Program-made: the position numbers and the translations under genes | Notes under the pieces: model-generated | What the model was told of the DNA's origin: nothing | Seen by the model: only the letters and a program-made list of their open reading frames with translations | Database searches by the model: none | Shown: in pieces, positions 47,387 to 55,924 of the stretch | Numbering within the stretch: the first letter of the stretch is position 1 | How the letters are laid out: every line of letters starts with the position of its first letter | Source of the DNA: Monoplex corrugatus | Lineage: Eukaryota > Mollusca > Gastropoda > Littorinimorpha > Ranellidae | Length of the DNA: 64,000 nt | Assembly: GCA_030674185.1 (NCBI GenBank) | Contig: CM060315.1 | Span: 87,560,079 to 87,624,078, forward strand | Reading direction: 5' to 3'

Positions 47387-48015
47387 TCTGAGTAGCACAC
47401 AAACACAAAAAATAAAAACACATGTAAACATGCACACACACGAACACACACACCCACATCCCCTGCTTGAGCAGCACACATACACAACATATAAACACAC
47501 ATGTAAACATGAACACACACAACAAACATACACACCCTGCCTGAGTAGCACATATAACAAACATATAAACACACATGTAAACACGCACACACACATACGA
47601 ACACCCACACACACTGTATTATGAGTAGCACACATACACAACATATACGAACACCCACACACAGTGTATTATGAGTAGCACACATACACAACATGTAAAT
47701 ATGCACACACACAAACACACCCACACCTGTCTGAGTAGCACACATATGCAAAATACAAACACAGATGTAAATATGCACACACACAAACACCCACACCCTG
47801 TTTGAGTAGCACACATACAAAATACAAACACAGATGTAAATATGCACACACACAAACACCCACACCCTGTTTGAATAACACACATACACAAAATACAAAC
47901 ACAGATGTAAATATGCACACACACAAACACCCACACCCTGTTTGAATAACACACATACACAAAATACAAACACAGATGTAAATATGCACACACACAAACA
48001 CACATATCCACACAT
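47245..48015. repeat. 69-72-bp CA-rich tandem array, about 9 units
   Basis: The unit contains GAGTAGCACACATACACAAA, then ATACAAACACAGATGTAAAT, then ATGCACACACACAAACACCC and ACACCCTGTTT. Starts are visible at 47800, 47869 and 47940. One unit has expanded a pure (CA)n of about 95 bases (47289-47384). Lies in intron 3 of the small gene. Confidence 0.95.
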
Positions 48016-48224
48016 CCAAACATACACACACAATAACACACACCTCCAGGATTTTATTCTGTGTATAAAGATCGTGAATGTATGTTTATACAGAAGGCCA
48101 TTTGGCGCAGCAGTTTCTCAGTCCCCCTTCTCTTTCTCCATCTCTCTTTCCATCGCTCCCCCCTCTCTCTTTCTCCATTTTCTCTTGTAAAAACACTTCG
48201 CCCCCTAATCGCCCACAGAAGTTG

Positions 48225-48560
48225 GCAGTTTTTCACAATGAGATAATGATGATGGCGGTGATGAGGACGATAACCATGATGCTATGGAGTTCTGTATAGA
48301 ATTGAAACTGCATGAGAGGGCTATACTCTAAAATCACAACATATCCTGGCCTCAACCAGGCCCATGAGATATATACACCCGCGAAGTTGGTCAAACAATT
48401 TGAGCAACACCTTTGATAATGCATCCGTGAAGTGGATGAGACTTGACTGTGTGGTCCCAGTCTTCCCAATGAGCCCATAGCACGCCCAACTCCATGAAGG
48501 AGCCAAGTTGAAGATGAAAATCCCACAACGACTTTTGAAGGAACTATGGGGATTCTCTGT
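48225..48560 (-). mobile_element. SINE-1 family copy, long
   Basis: Shares with 49330-49742 the segments AGTTCTGTATAGAATTGAAA, CATATCCTGGCCTCAACCAG, TTTGAGCAACACC and GTGGTCCCAGTCTTCCCAAT GAGCCCA, and the end AAGGAACTATGGGGATTC. The tRNA-like head is cut off after GGGGATTC. It ends only 12 bases from the candidate duplicated exon at 48572. Confidence 0.75.
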
Positions 48561-48571
48561 TCATCCCTTAC

Positions 48572-48622
48572 TTCCTGGACACAATTACCTTCCTGCCAAA
48601 TGAAAAACTCGCCTTCTTCCTT
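48572..48622 (-). CDS. Candidate duplicated exon (exon 3b) of the small acidic gene
   Basis: On the minus strand 17 codons read KEEGEFFIWQEGNCVQE and end at a donor GAA|GTAAGG. The end of exon 3 reads EEEREFLIWQEENAVHE with donor GAA|GTAAGC, so residues and the splice site match position for position. Both frames are phase 0, so inclusion would not disturb the protein. The acceptor side (TTGATTTGAG|AAG) is weak and the upstream part of exon 3 is not duplicated. It may be an alternative exon or a decayed duplicate. Confidence 0.35.
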
Positions 48623-49329
48623 CTCAAATCAATAATAATACAATGTGAATATAATCATCATCATCATAATGACGGTGAAATAAATTAATAACAATAACAC
48701 CAACAACAATAATATACTGCACTCCTCTAACATACTATTAGAGCTGTGTGTGCTTTACAGGCGTTATTAGATATAATGACACAATAAATAACAATCAACA
48801 ATAAACAAATAGCTGATAATATGTTTTACAGACTAAATCACTATCAAAAATAAGTAAACAATAGATGCCAAACATACAGCATGACACACACACACACACA
48901 AACCCAACACATGCGCGCACACACTACACACACACCCAACACACCACTCCCTCCTCAGTTTAACCCCTTCTCAACAACACATACATGTTACTGTGTCCAC
49001 TGTAACACAAGCGATACAACAGACAGCCCAATCAGCCAGAGGGCAAGGGGTGGACCAAAAGAAGTTACAGCCTGTATTATATTTTGAAGAGGCGAATTCT
49101 CAAACTGATCTGAAGGTCAGAATTTATGGCATTTCTCTGATTCCATGAAGGAGTGAGTTCCCCATACCTTGTTTGTTTGGTGTCTGCTCATCACATTCAC
49201 TCAAGTCCAAACGCACTCCATCCAAATATGCCAGTAATTATCGTTTTTTTTTGTTGTTGATTTATATCATCGCACTCAGGGAGGTCACCTTTGTGCTCAT
49301 CTTTCTTTTCATCCCATTTTCTATGCCAC
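48623..49329. other. Intron 3, AT-rich stretch
   Basis: A short CA-rich patch at 48883-48940. A fragment resembling SINE-2 (CATTCACTCAAGTCCAAACG CACTCCATCCAAATATGCCA) lies at 49192-49232. No exon. Confidence 0.45.
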
Positions 49330-49742
49330 ATCAATGGCCACAGAAGCTAGAACAGTTTTTACAATGCAGTAATGATGATGTCAATGATGATAATATTCAT
49401 GATACTAAAGAGTTCCATCTAGGATTGATACTGCATGACAGGGCTGTTCTCTATGCTTACTATCATAACATAATCCTGGCGTCAACCAGACCCAAGAGAT
49501 ACAGACATCTGCGGTGTTGGTCAGAAGATTTGAGCAACACCCTCAATGACGCATCCATGAAGTGGATGACTCAACTGTGTGTGGTCCCAGTCTTCCCAAT
49601 GAGCCCACAGCATGCTTAACTCTGGGTAGGAGCCAGTTAGAGCCGAAAAATCTCACAATGATTTTTTAAGGGATTGATGGGGATTCGAACCTACAACCTT
49701 CCAGTCGGTAGTCTGTTGCGCTAACCACTACACCACGGCGAC
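49330..49742 (-). mobile_element. SINE-1, tRNA-derived, near full length
   Basis: The minus strand starts at 49742 with a tRNA-like head: A-box region TGGTGTAGTGGTTAGCGC and B-box GGTTCGAATCC (49691-49681). A body of about 330 bp follows, shared with 25735, 48225 and 55600. No acceptor stem can be formed with the flank, so it is a SINE head and not a tRNA gene. Confidence 0.8.
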
Positions 49743-49747
49743 TGGTG

Positions 49748-49965
49748 TGCCAATAATTATCTGGCAGACTCCTTGAGACTGCACAAAACCCTGTGCGCTG
49801 GAAAAGTCTCAAAATGATGGCGAGGGAACAGAGGAGGGGGGGGGGGGGGGGGGCAAACACTACCATAATGATGGGAACTTAAGCGAACAGACCAGTTTTT
49901 AATGACACGGAATGGGAACGAAATCGAGATATCACACTTTCAGCGACGGCTCTTATCAAATGAGT
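49748..49965 (-). mobile_element. SINE-2 family copy, unexpanded
   Basis: Contains CCAATAATTATCTGGCAGAC TCCTTGAGACTGCACAAAAC, the single-copy counterpart of the 31-bp minisatellite and its right flank. A poly-G run (49837-49853) and a tRNA-like head near 49910-49965 (minus: ATTTGATAAGAGCCGTCGCT, ending ATCTCGATTTCGTTCCC) follow. It sits immediately beside SINE-1 in the same orientation. Confidence 0.6.
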
Positions 49966-50017
49966 ACATAATTAAGCCTCAGCACTAGTCCACCACATTC
50001 TCCCTTCACCCGCTTAC

Positions 50018-50176
50018 TTCATGCACGGCGTTCTCCTCCTGCCAAATCAGGAACTCGCGTTCTTCCTCTTCCGTCAACTCGTACGCCTCGTAAGGATCTT
50101 CATCCTCCTCCTCGTGATAACCTGCCTCCTCTCTGGTGATGGGTTTGCCGTAAGGGCTATAGAACACCGGCTCCGA
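50018..50176 (-). CDS. Unrecognised small acidic gene, exon 3
   Basis: Acceptor CATTCTTTTCAG|TCGG and donor GAA|GTAAGC give 159 nt (53 codons, phase 0 at both ends). The sequence SEPVFYSPYGKPITREEAGY is followed by HEEEDEDPYEAYELTEEEER and EFLIWQEENAVHE. It is strongly acidic with a predicted helix at the end (ELTEEEEREFLIWQEE). It joins exon 2 after ...APDFSS. Family not recognised; the good codon structure and clean splice sites argue it is real. Confidence 0.75.
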
Positions 50177-50271
50177 CTGAAAAGAATGCTGTTTATAAAC
50201 CATATTATCTCTCTGAAAGGAACACCTATAATTATCTTTATCATTAGTATTAGTATTAATATCAATCTTAG

Positions 50272-51606
50272 TACGAGGGTAATTCCCAGTAGAATGAGAC
50301 CACGTCTGTATAGCCTGAAAACCCATTTACAGAAAATGGAAAAATAAGTCACAGAAAATGTCAGTCTATGATGTGATTGTGTGCCAAATTTCATTATTCA
50401 TCTTTGATCCGTCTTACAGTTCTGACAGTGTATGTCAAGGCCTGTCAGACACCGATTTGAAAAAAGGCAAAGAAAATGGCATTTTCAACAGCGGATTATC
50501 GCACCTACATCAAGGTACGTGTCGCCCTCGGAAAGAATGCATCCGAAATACTTGCGGACATGAGAGCTTTGGGACAACCTTCTGCCCCTTCGAAAGCAAC
50601 TGTGTTCAGATGGGTAAAACATTTTACAAGTGGCCAGGCCAGCACTGAAGACAACAGGGGGAAAATGCGAAAAAGCAAATAGTGCAATGAAAAGTTAGTG
50701 GCTAGTGTAAAGGCAATGGTTGATGCTGATTCAAGAGTCAGCCTTGAAGAGGTCGCTGATTGTCTCGACATTCATTCATCGACTGCATCGAGGATCCTAA
50801 GAAATCAGCTTGGCTACAGGAAGGTGTCATCAAGATGGATCCCTCATATTTTGACGCCAGAAAATCAGGGGGGTAGGTTATGTTCCTGCCAAGATATGCT
50901 GAAAATTTACAAGAACTGCAACCCTAAGCGGCTGGATGAAATTGTGACAGGTGACGAAACCTGGGTATACATGTATGAACCTCAGAGAGTCACAGAACAA
51001 AGCCTGGACTCCTAAAGGTGGGATTCTTCCTCAAATCGCTCGTCGTCAATGTTCGCAAAAGAAAGTGTTATACACCCTCTTTTTCAACACAAAGGGGATC
51101 GTGCTACAGAAACCATGCAAACAAGGAGAGACCATCACCGGAAAGTTCTACAGAGATTCAGTACTGTCTCACATCAAGAAGTTTTATGCAACTTTCCGAC
51201 CAACCGCAGGCATGAGAGGAATCACGATTCTTCATGATAGCGCACCTGCTCACAAGTCAAGGCTCGTACGAGAATACCTTGCAACCGAGAACATCCATAC
51301 TTTGCCACACCCTGCTTACTCCCCAGACCTTGCACCCTGTGACTTTTTCCACATCTGAAGAAATCACTGGCAGGAAGAAGTTTCAAGAGCCAAGCAGCCT
51401 TGGGAACGGTGGTTTTCCAGTGTCTGTCACATACACCCAAAGAAGCCTACAGAGCTGCATTTCTACAGTGGATCGAGCAAATGCAGAAGTGTGTGGCAGC
51501 AGGAGGTGAATACTTCGAACAGATGAAATGAATCATTCTTTTTGCTGGTGAGTCTTTGATGTACAAGTTTGTTGGTCTCATTCTACTGGAAAGTACCCTC
51601 CTCGTA
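50272..51606 (+). mobile_element. mariner-type transposon, inactive, with TIRs and TA
   Basis: Left TIR at 50272-50301 (TACGAGGGTAATTCCCAGTA then GAATGAGACC). The right TIR at 51574-51606, read inverted, is TACGAGGAGGGTACTTTCCA then GTAGAATGAGACC. Both ends carry TA, the mariner target. Length about 1.33 kb, normal for the family. It is inserted in intron 2 of the small minus-strand gene, on the opposite strand. Confidence 0.92.
50476..51531 (+). pseudogene. mariner transposase (D,D34D), broken
   Basis: Starts MAFSTADYRTYIKVRVALGK; an N-terminal helix-turn-helix segment follows (ATVFRWVKHFTSG). The catalytic region has TGDETWVY (first Asp), HDSAPAHKSRLVREYL (second Asp) and HPAYSPDLAPCDFF. 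Exactly 34 residues separate the Asp of HDS from the Asp of PCDFF, which is the mariner D34D signature. Defects: an in-frame TAG at 50680-50682, a frameshift near 51000 just after TGDETWVY, and a stop/frameshift at about 51356. The C-terminal part continues to TGA at 51529-51531. About 350 codons before decay. Confidence 0.9.
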
Positions 51607-51611
51607 TTAGT

Positions 51612-52180
51612 ACTGTTTAAAGCCCAGCTGACTGCACACAGCTACATCAAAACTATAACCATCTCAAAATACACACAATACCTTGTTGACTCTGGGGAAA
51701 AAAAACACCTGGAAAAGAAAATTAAGCAAACATATCAATGCATTCACATATGTAATTAAGGATTATGCCCCTGGCGCTGGCCATTGCACCCAATTTATAA
51801 CCGGGGGGTTAAAAAAAGCAACAAAGCTAAATACAAATGTACAAACAAAACTAACTAGACTAAAACGTTAAACTGAATTAGCCAGAATTGCTTCTACACA
51901 TCATGCATCCTTAGAGCCAAGATACAGTTAATACATGTACTCAAATCATAAATCCCAATACAGATTATATAAAGCTTTATGGGAAACAAATGCGAATGGA
52001 CCAGCAAGGCAGAAAATGACAGAAATAAATGGCAGAAAACAAAGGAGCAAGTCGGAAAAAAAATATGTGATAGAAAAGTGGAAATTTCTAGCACAGAATT
52101 TCGTGAAGGTGGGGGGATACTGTTTATACTGAAAGAGCCCTGAACATCCTCACAGGGATGACTGATGATAACGCAATTCG
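51612..52180 (+). repeat. Dispersed repeat R1 copy
   Basis: TTTAAAGCCCAGCTGACTGC at 51618, then CCAATTTATAACCGGGGGGT, CTTCTACACATCATGCATCC TTAGAGCC, ATGGACCAGCAAGGCAGAAA and GAAGGTGGGGGGATACTG, ending CATCCTCACAGGG near 52155. It starts only about 12 bases after the mariner right end. Confidence 0.6.
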
Positions 52181-52529
52181 TAGGCAGGTCACATGGCAGG
52201 GGAAAGCAATTTCATACTGCTTATAGCCCAGGGGGTTCTGCAAGAGTCATGATGGCTATTTACTTCATCACAATACACAATCTGAAAAAAAAATCAACAC
52301 AAATGTTTGACTGTACAGATCTAACAAAACCTTAATTTTAAATGGAGGATTTTAATTCAAATCCCTTTTAACAACACAGGAGAATGTTTCTACAGAAAAG
52401 TAAAAATCAATCAACCTGACCCTCACTGTCTGTTTTCTGCCTCTACTGTTTTTATGCCTCAGCAACTTGCCACTGGTTTAGTGTCAATGGATCACAAGTT
52501 CTTTCTCTCTGACTGCAAATAAAGGCAAG
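52181..52529. other. Intron 2, nothing but an R1-like head
   Basis: GCTTATAGCCCAGGGGGTTC at 52219 resembles the R1 start. No other feature. Confidence 0.4.
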
Positions 52530-52680
52530 TTTGGAGTTTGCTCAGTTTCACAGCACTTGGACAATTCCATACGCGCTCCACCCAAATCTGCCAGCAATTA
52601 TCTGACACACTCCCTGAGCCAGCACAAACTATGCGCTAGCAAAGTTTTAAAAAGTGAAGGGACAGGAGACACTACCCACT
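52530..52680 (-). mobile_element. SINE-2 fragment, unexpanded
   Basis: GGACAATTCCATACGCGCTC CACCCAAATCTGCCAGCAAT is followed by TATCTGACACACTCCCTGAG CCAGCACAAAC. This is the best ancestral-looking counterpart of the minisatellite locus: one unit with both flanks. Confidence 0.65.
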
Positions 52681-53318
52681 GACAAAACTAAAACCAGTGG
52701 TCAACCATGGCATGTCTGGCTGAAAGTAACAATGACAATAAATCATGATCTCTCTCTGATGTAAATTAAGTGAACAAAACCAACATCTTACACTGCGGTT
52801 AAGCTCATCAGTTCACAGTGGCCATAGCCCAGTCAACCACTACAGCCGCATCAGGACTAATACCATACTAAAAACCATGCCAGGTGATATTAACTATGGC
52901 ATCTCCAAATGAAAGTAATATCGATAGTAAACCATGATCTCTCTTGAACGTAAATAAATGATGAACCGGATTCGGGGAAACTGCAGAAAAGACGTCTAGG
53001 AGGATCTGGGGACATGATCCCCAAGACAAAACTGTAAGGAATTAAAGTCTGTGCTGCCTGGTACATATTCAAGCATCAAATCAGACATTCAGAGTACTTA
53101 AAAAGATTTTTTCTGCACTGTTTATTTTCTGTACACGCACATATTAAATCACACATTATACTCATTACATTTATTCTACTCTGGAAAAAAAAAGCTGGAT
53201 GTGGATTTTCTGAGGAAAGGATCCATGTCATCCAAGGAAATGGTTTCTTTCTGTCAAGGAAATTCACAGATGACAGACTTCCGATCTCCAGACATTTTCA
53301 CAAAATTGAATAGATTAC
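52681..53318. other. Intron 2 with a short imperfect duplication
   Basis: GAAAGTAACAATGACAATAA ATCATGATCTCTCTCTGATG (52720) and GAAAGTAATATCGATAGTAA ACCATGATCTCTCTTGAACG (52912) are imperfect copies about 190 bp apart, each preceded by a CCATAGCCCAGTCAACC- or CCATGGCATGTCTGG-type phrase. No exon found. Confidence 0.45.
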
Positions 53319-53448
53319 CGATGAAAAGTCTGGAGCAGCGACAGCGTTTTCAAGGCCGTTCTCTGCAACACTGGTGGTTCTGCTCTCTCCTCTCTCCCAG
53401 TTCCTCTGTCTCAAGTTCAACACAGACTGCATAAGGGTCTTCATGTTC
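53319..53448 (-). CDS. Unrecognised small acidic gene, exon 2
   Basis: Acceptor TTTTCTATTCAG|GAAC and donor TCATCG|GTAATC, 130 nt. After completing Gln with CA from exon 1 it reads NMKTLMQSVLNLRQRNWERG then ESRTTSVAENGLENAVAAPD and FSS. Other frames of the same DNA have stops, and both junctions are in phase. The segment with exon 1 (FNSIFSFLQNLQ, then LMQSVLNL) suggests two short amphipathic helices. Confidence 0.68.
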
Positions 53449-53914
53449 CTGAATAGAAAAGGAATCCTCATTAACACCATCAAGGAATTCTTTCTACAGT
53501 CCTGCAAGCACAATTATTATCATCATAAATCATTCCTGTACCTAGCTGTGCGAAGTGTAACAACTTCCTATCATGTCCATCCCATCCTTTCCCTCTCCAT
53601 CCCTCCTAATCTGTTTCTCCTCATCTTGACCCACCCACCCCCCACCTCTCCCATCCAAAATACCATTTGTTTATTCCTGTCAAAACTTGGCTTTTTAACT
53701 CTACACAGTGCCCGTTGCATAGATATTTGTATGGTACTAATCCGTTCTTTCTGGAATGCTTTGGACATGGAGGTGGGTGGGGGTTATGGTGGGGTGGGGG
53801 TGCTGAGAGGGGGGAAGATCACTGCAACATGTGACTTGGGGATGAGCGGGAAGGACAGAATGTGTGTGTGTGTGTGTGTGTTGTGTGAGTGTAGTGTGTT
53901 GTGTGTGTGTGTGT

Positions 53915-53969
<55 letters not shown>

Positions 53970-54401
53970 TATGTGTGTTATATGTGTGCATGTGTGTATG
54001 TGTGTATGTGTATGTGTGTATGTGTAAGTGATATGTGTGTATGTGTAAGTGTTATGTGTGTGTATGTGTGTGTGTAAGTGTATAAGTGTGTTATGTGTGC
54101 AAATGCATGTGTGTGGGTATGTGTATGCATGTGTGTGTGTGTGCATACATGTATACATGTGAGCGTGCACATGTGTGTACATATGTGCACATATGTGTGT
54201 GCCTGCGTGCGGGTGTGTGTGCAAGTGATGCTGACTGACAGATCATCACAACTTGGAAATAAGTTGTCATAATTCTCCATGAAATATATCAACAACAACA
54301 AAAACCACCCAAAATGTCTGTACAATGCATGAATGAGGAGGAAAAGGAAAAGACTGCAGCAGTTCTTACACACACACACACACACACACACACTCACGCT
54401 A

Positions 54402-54436
<35 letters not shown>

Positions 54437-54437
54437 T
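53449..54437. other. Intron 1 with large TG/CA microsatellites
   Basis: C-rich tract 53577-53660. (TG)n and TATG-type repeats 53861-54225, (CA)n 54369-54430. No gene. Confidence 0.75.
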
Positions 54438-54927
54438 CACTGTTGATTCTAGGATTTTCAAGAAAAAAAAAAAAAAAGGGGGGGGGGGGGGGGCAGGCCC
54501 CCCCTCCAGTCAAAAAAAGGGGGGCCTGACAAAACCAGTGGGGGTCAGCGGCGGCAGGGCAAAAACAGTATTCACTTCATTTTCGTGTTCGGCGCTCAAA
54601 TTCTGACAATGGCGGCTGTGTCATTTCCGTTCGATATGTCTGTGTAATAAATACTGATTGGTTTACAGCGACCAATCATAAAGCTTCGCACCACATGCTA
54701 AAAATAACCACAGTGTGCTTGGAGTGGAGTGGGACCAATGAATCAGCTAGGCTTAGTCTGCGTGTGTTGCCTGCCGGGCTGATTCGGCCAAAAGCTAGAT
54801 GTGTAGGCCTTACGGTACGTGTTGGCAAGCAAAATGCGGGATGCTGCCCGCATGAGGCTTGATTTTTTGCGGGCAAAAGAAAAAAATCGCGTGAATCCCA
54901 TGATCCTGCAGCCTAGAATCAACACTG
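54438..54927. mobile_element. hAT-like non-autonomous element (about 490 bp)
   Basis: The left end CACTGTTGATTCTAGGATTT mirrors the right end, which read inverted is CAGTGTTGATTCTAGGCTGC: 15 of the first 16 positions match. CAGTG(T)T-type termini are typical of hAT elements. Inside are an A/G homopolymer stretch (54462-54493), a perfect 10-bp stem CAGGCCCCCC/GGGGGGCCTG (54495-54529) and no open frame of note. An 8-bp target duplication is not clear; both flanks contain ACACT. Confidence 0.6.
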
Positions 54928-54939
54928 GACACTTTTAAA

Positions 54940-55235
54940 CATGTGCGCGCGCGCACACATGTGCACCTGCACATACACACACGCGCGCGTTTGCATGCAC
55001 AAACACACACACACACATGCATGTACACACACGCTCTCTCACACACACACACAACAAGCGTGCACATGTTGTACTCACGCACGAGCGCTCGCGCACACAC
55101 ACACTCTCACACACGTGCACAAATGCACACACACACATGCATGTACCACACACATAAGCGTGTATGTATGCACTCACGCACGCACAAACGCGCACACACA
55201 CACACGCACACATGCATGCGCACAAACGCACACAC
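54940..55235. repeat. Alternating purine-pyrimidine CA/CG/GT tract
   Basis: About 300 bp of CACA, GCGC, ACATGCATG and CTCTCACAC blocks, almost wholly alternating purine-pyrimidine, ending directly at the donor of exon 1 (55241). Several ORFs here are low-complexity artefacts. Confidence 0.9.
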
Positions 55236-55241
55236 ACTTAC

Positions 55242-55357
55242 TGTGAAATCTGGGGTGAGGACTGTAGATTTTGTAGGAAGGAGAAAATACTGTTAAAGTT
55301 CTGCATGTCTTGAGGGGTCTTCTGTGCCATGGAGTCTTCAGTGGGACCTCCAGCCAT
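55242..55357 (-). CDS. Unrecognised small acidic gene, exon 1 with start codon
   Basis: ATG at 55357 reads MAGGPTEDSMAQKTPQDMQN, then FNSIFSFLQNLQSSPQIS. The donor is TCACA|GTAAGT (116 nt). The ATG immediately follows a TGTCTGTTAG that could be an acceptor, so a non-coding 5' exon may lie upstream. The five exons 116+130+159+137+109 nt give 651 nt: 216 codons plus stop, all in phase. No signal peptide or membrane segment. I do not recognise the protein. Confidence 0.68.
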
Positions 55358-55599
55358 CTAACAGACAAGAATTCACTCATCATACATCAACTTCTTCATA
55401 ACCTATCGCTCATCTTACACATTATGCAGAGTTCCTGCAAATCTGGGCACATGAATACCAGACTTTTTTTCTGTGGGGAGGGGGTGGATGCCCCATCTTC
55501 TGCAACTGTGTCGCTACACTCAAGCTGCTCACTTCAGTTCACTGACACACCTCCATACCCACCAAAACAGGTCACCCATGACAGCAGGGCATGAAGAGC

Positions 55600-55865
55600 C
55601 CAAAATCTGGGACAAATTTTAACAAGACTATGATGAGAACAGGTCTGACAGGGCAACGCCATCAAGCTGTTTCAGACTGGGACTGCGCCACAGACCTATA
55701 ACCTACCCTTACTTCAATGACATATCCTGGCATCAGCCAGGCCCAAGAGATAAAAACATCTGCAGTGCTGGTCAGAAAATTTGAGAACGCCTTCACTGAC
55801 ACACAAATAAAGTAGATGAGACTCAACTTTGAGGTCCCAATCTTCCCAACAAGCCAACAGATGGT
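55600..55865 (-). mobile_element. SINE-1 family copy
   Basis: CATATCCTGGCATCAGCCAG GCCCAAGAGATAAAAACATC, then GGTCAGAAAATTTGAGAACG and GTAGATGAGACTCAACTTTG AGGTCCCAATCTTCCCAAC match the other SINE-1 copies. Head missing. A (CA)n of about 40 bases follows at 55883-55921. Confidence 0.7.
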
Positions 55866-55891
55866 AAAAGCTGATTGTGTCCACACACACA

Positions 55892-55922
<31 letters not shown>

Positions 55923-55924
55923 AC

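Noticed and set aside
47243..48043. Several long minus-strand frames rich in Cys and Val
   Set aside because: They translate the CA-rich tandem array (TGTGTG read as CVCV); low complexity.
49679..49742. tRNA gene on the minus strand
   Set aside because: A- and B-boxes are present but the ends do not pair into an acceptor stem, and the sequence continues into a repeated body; it is a SINE head.
53374..54027. 217-codon plus-strand frame
   Set aside because: Runs antisense through exon 2 of the small gene and into a TG microsatellite; its second half is low complexity.
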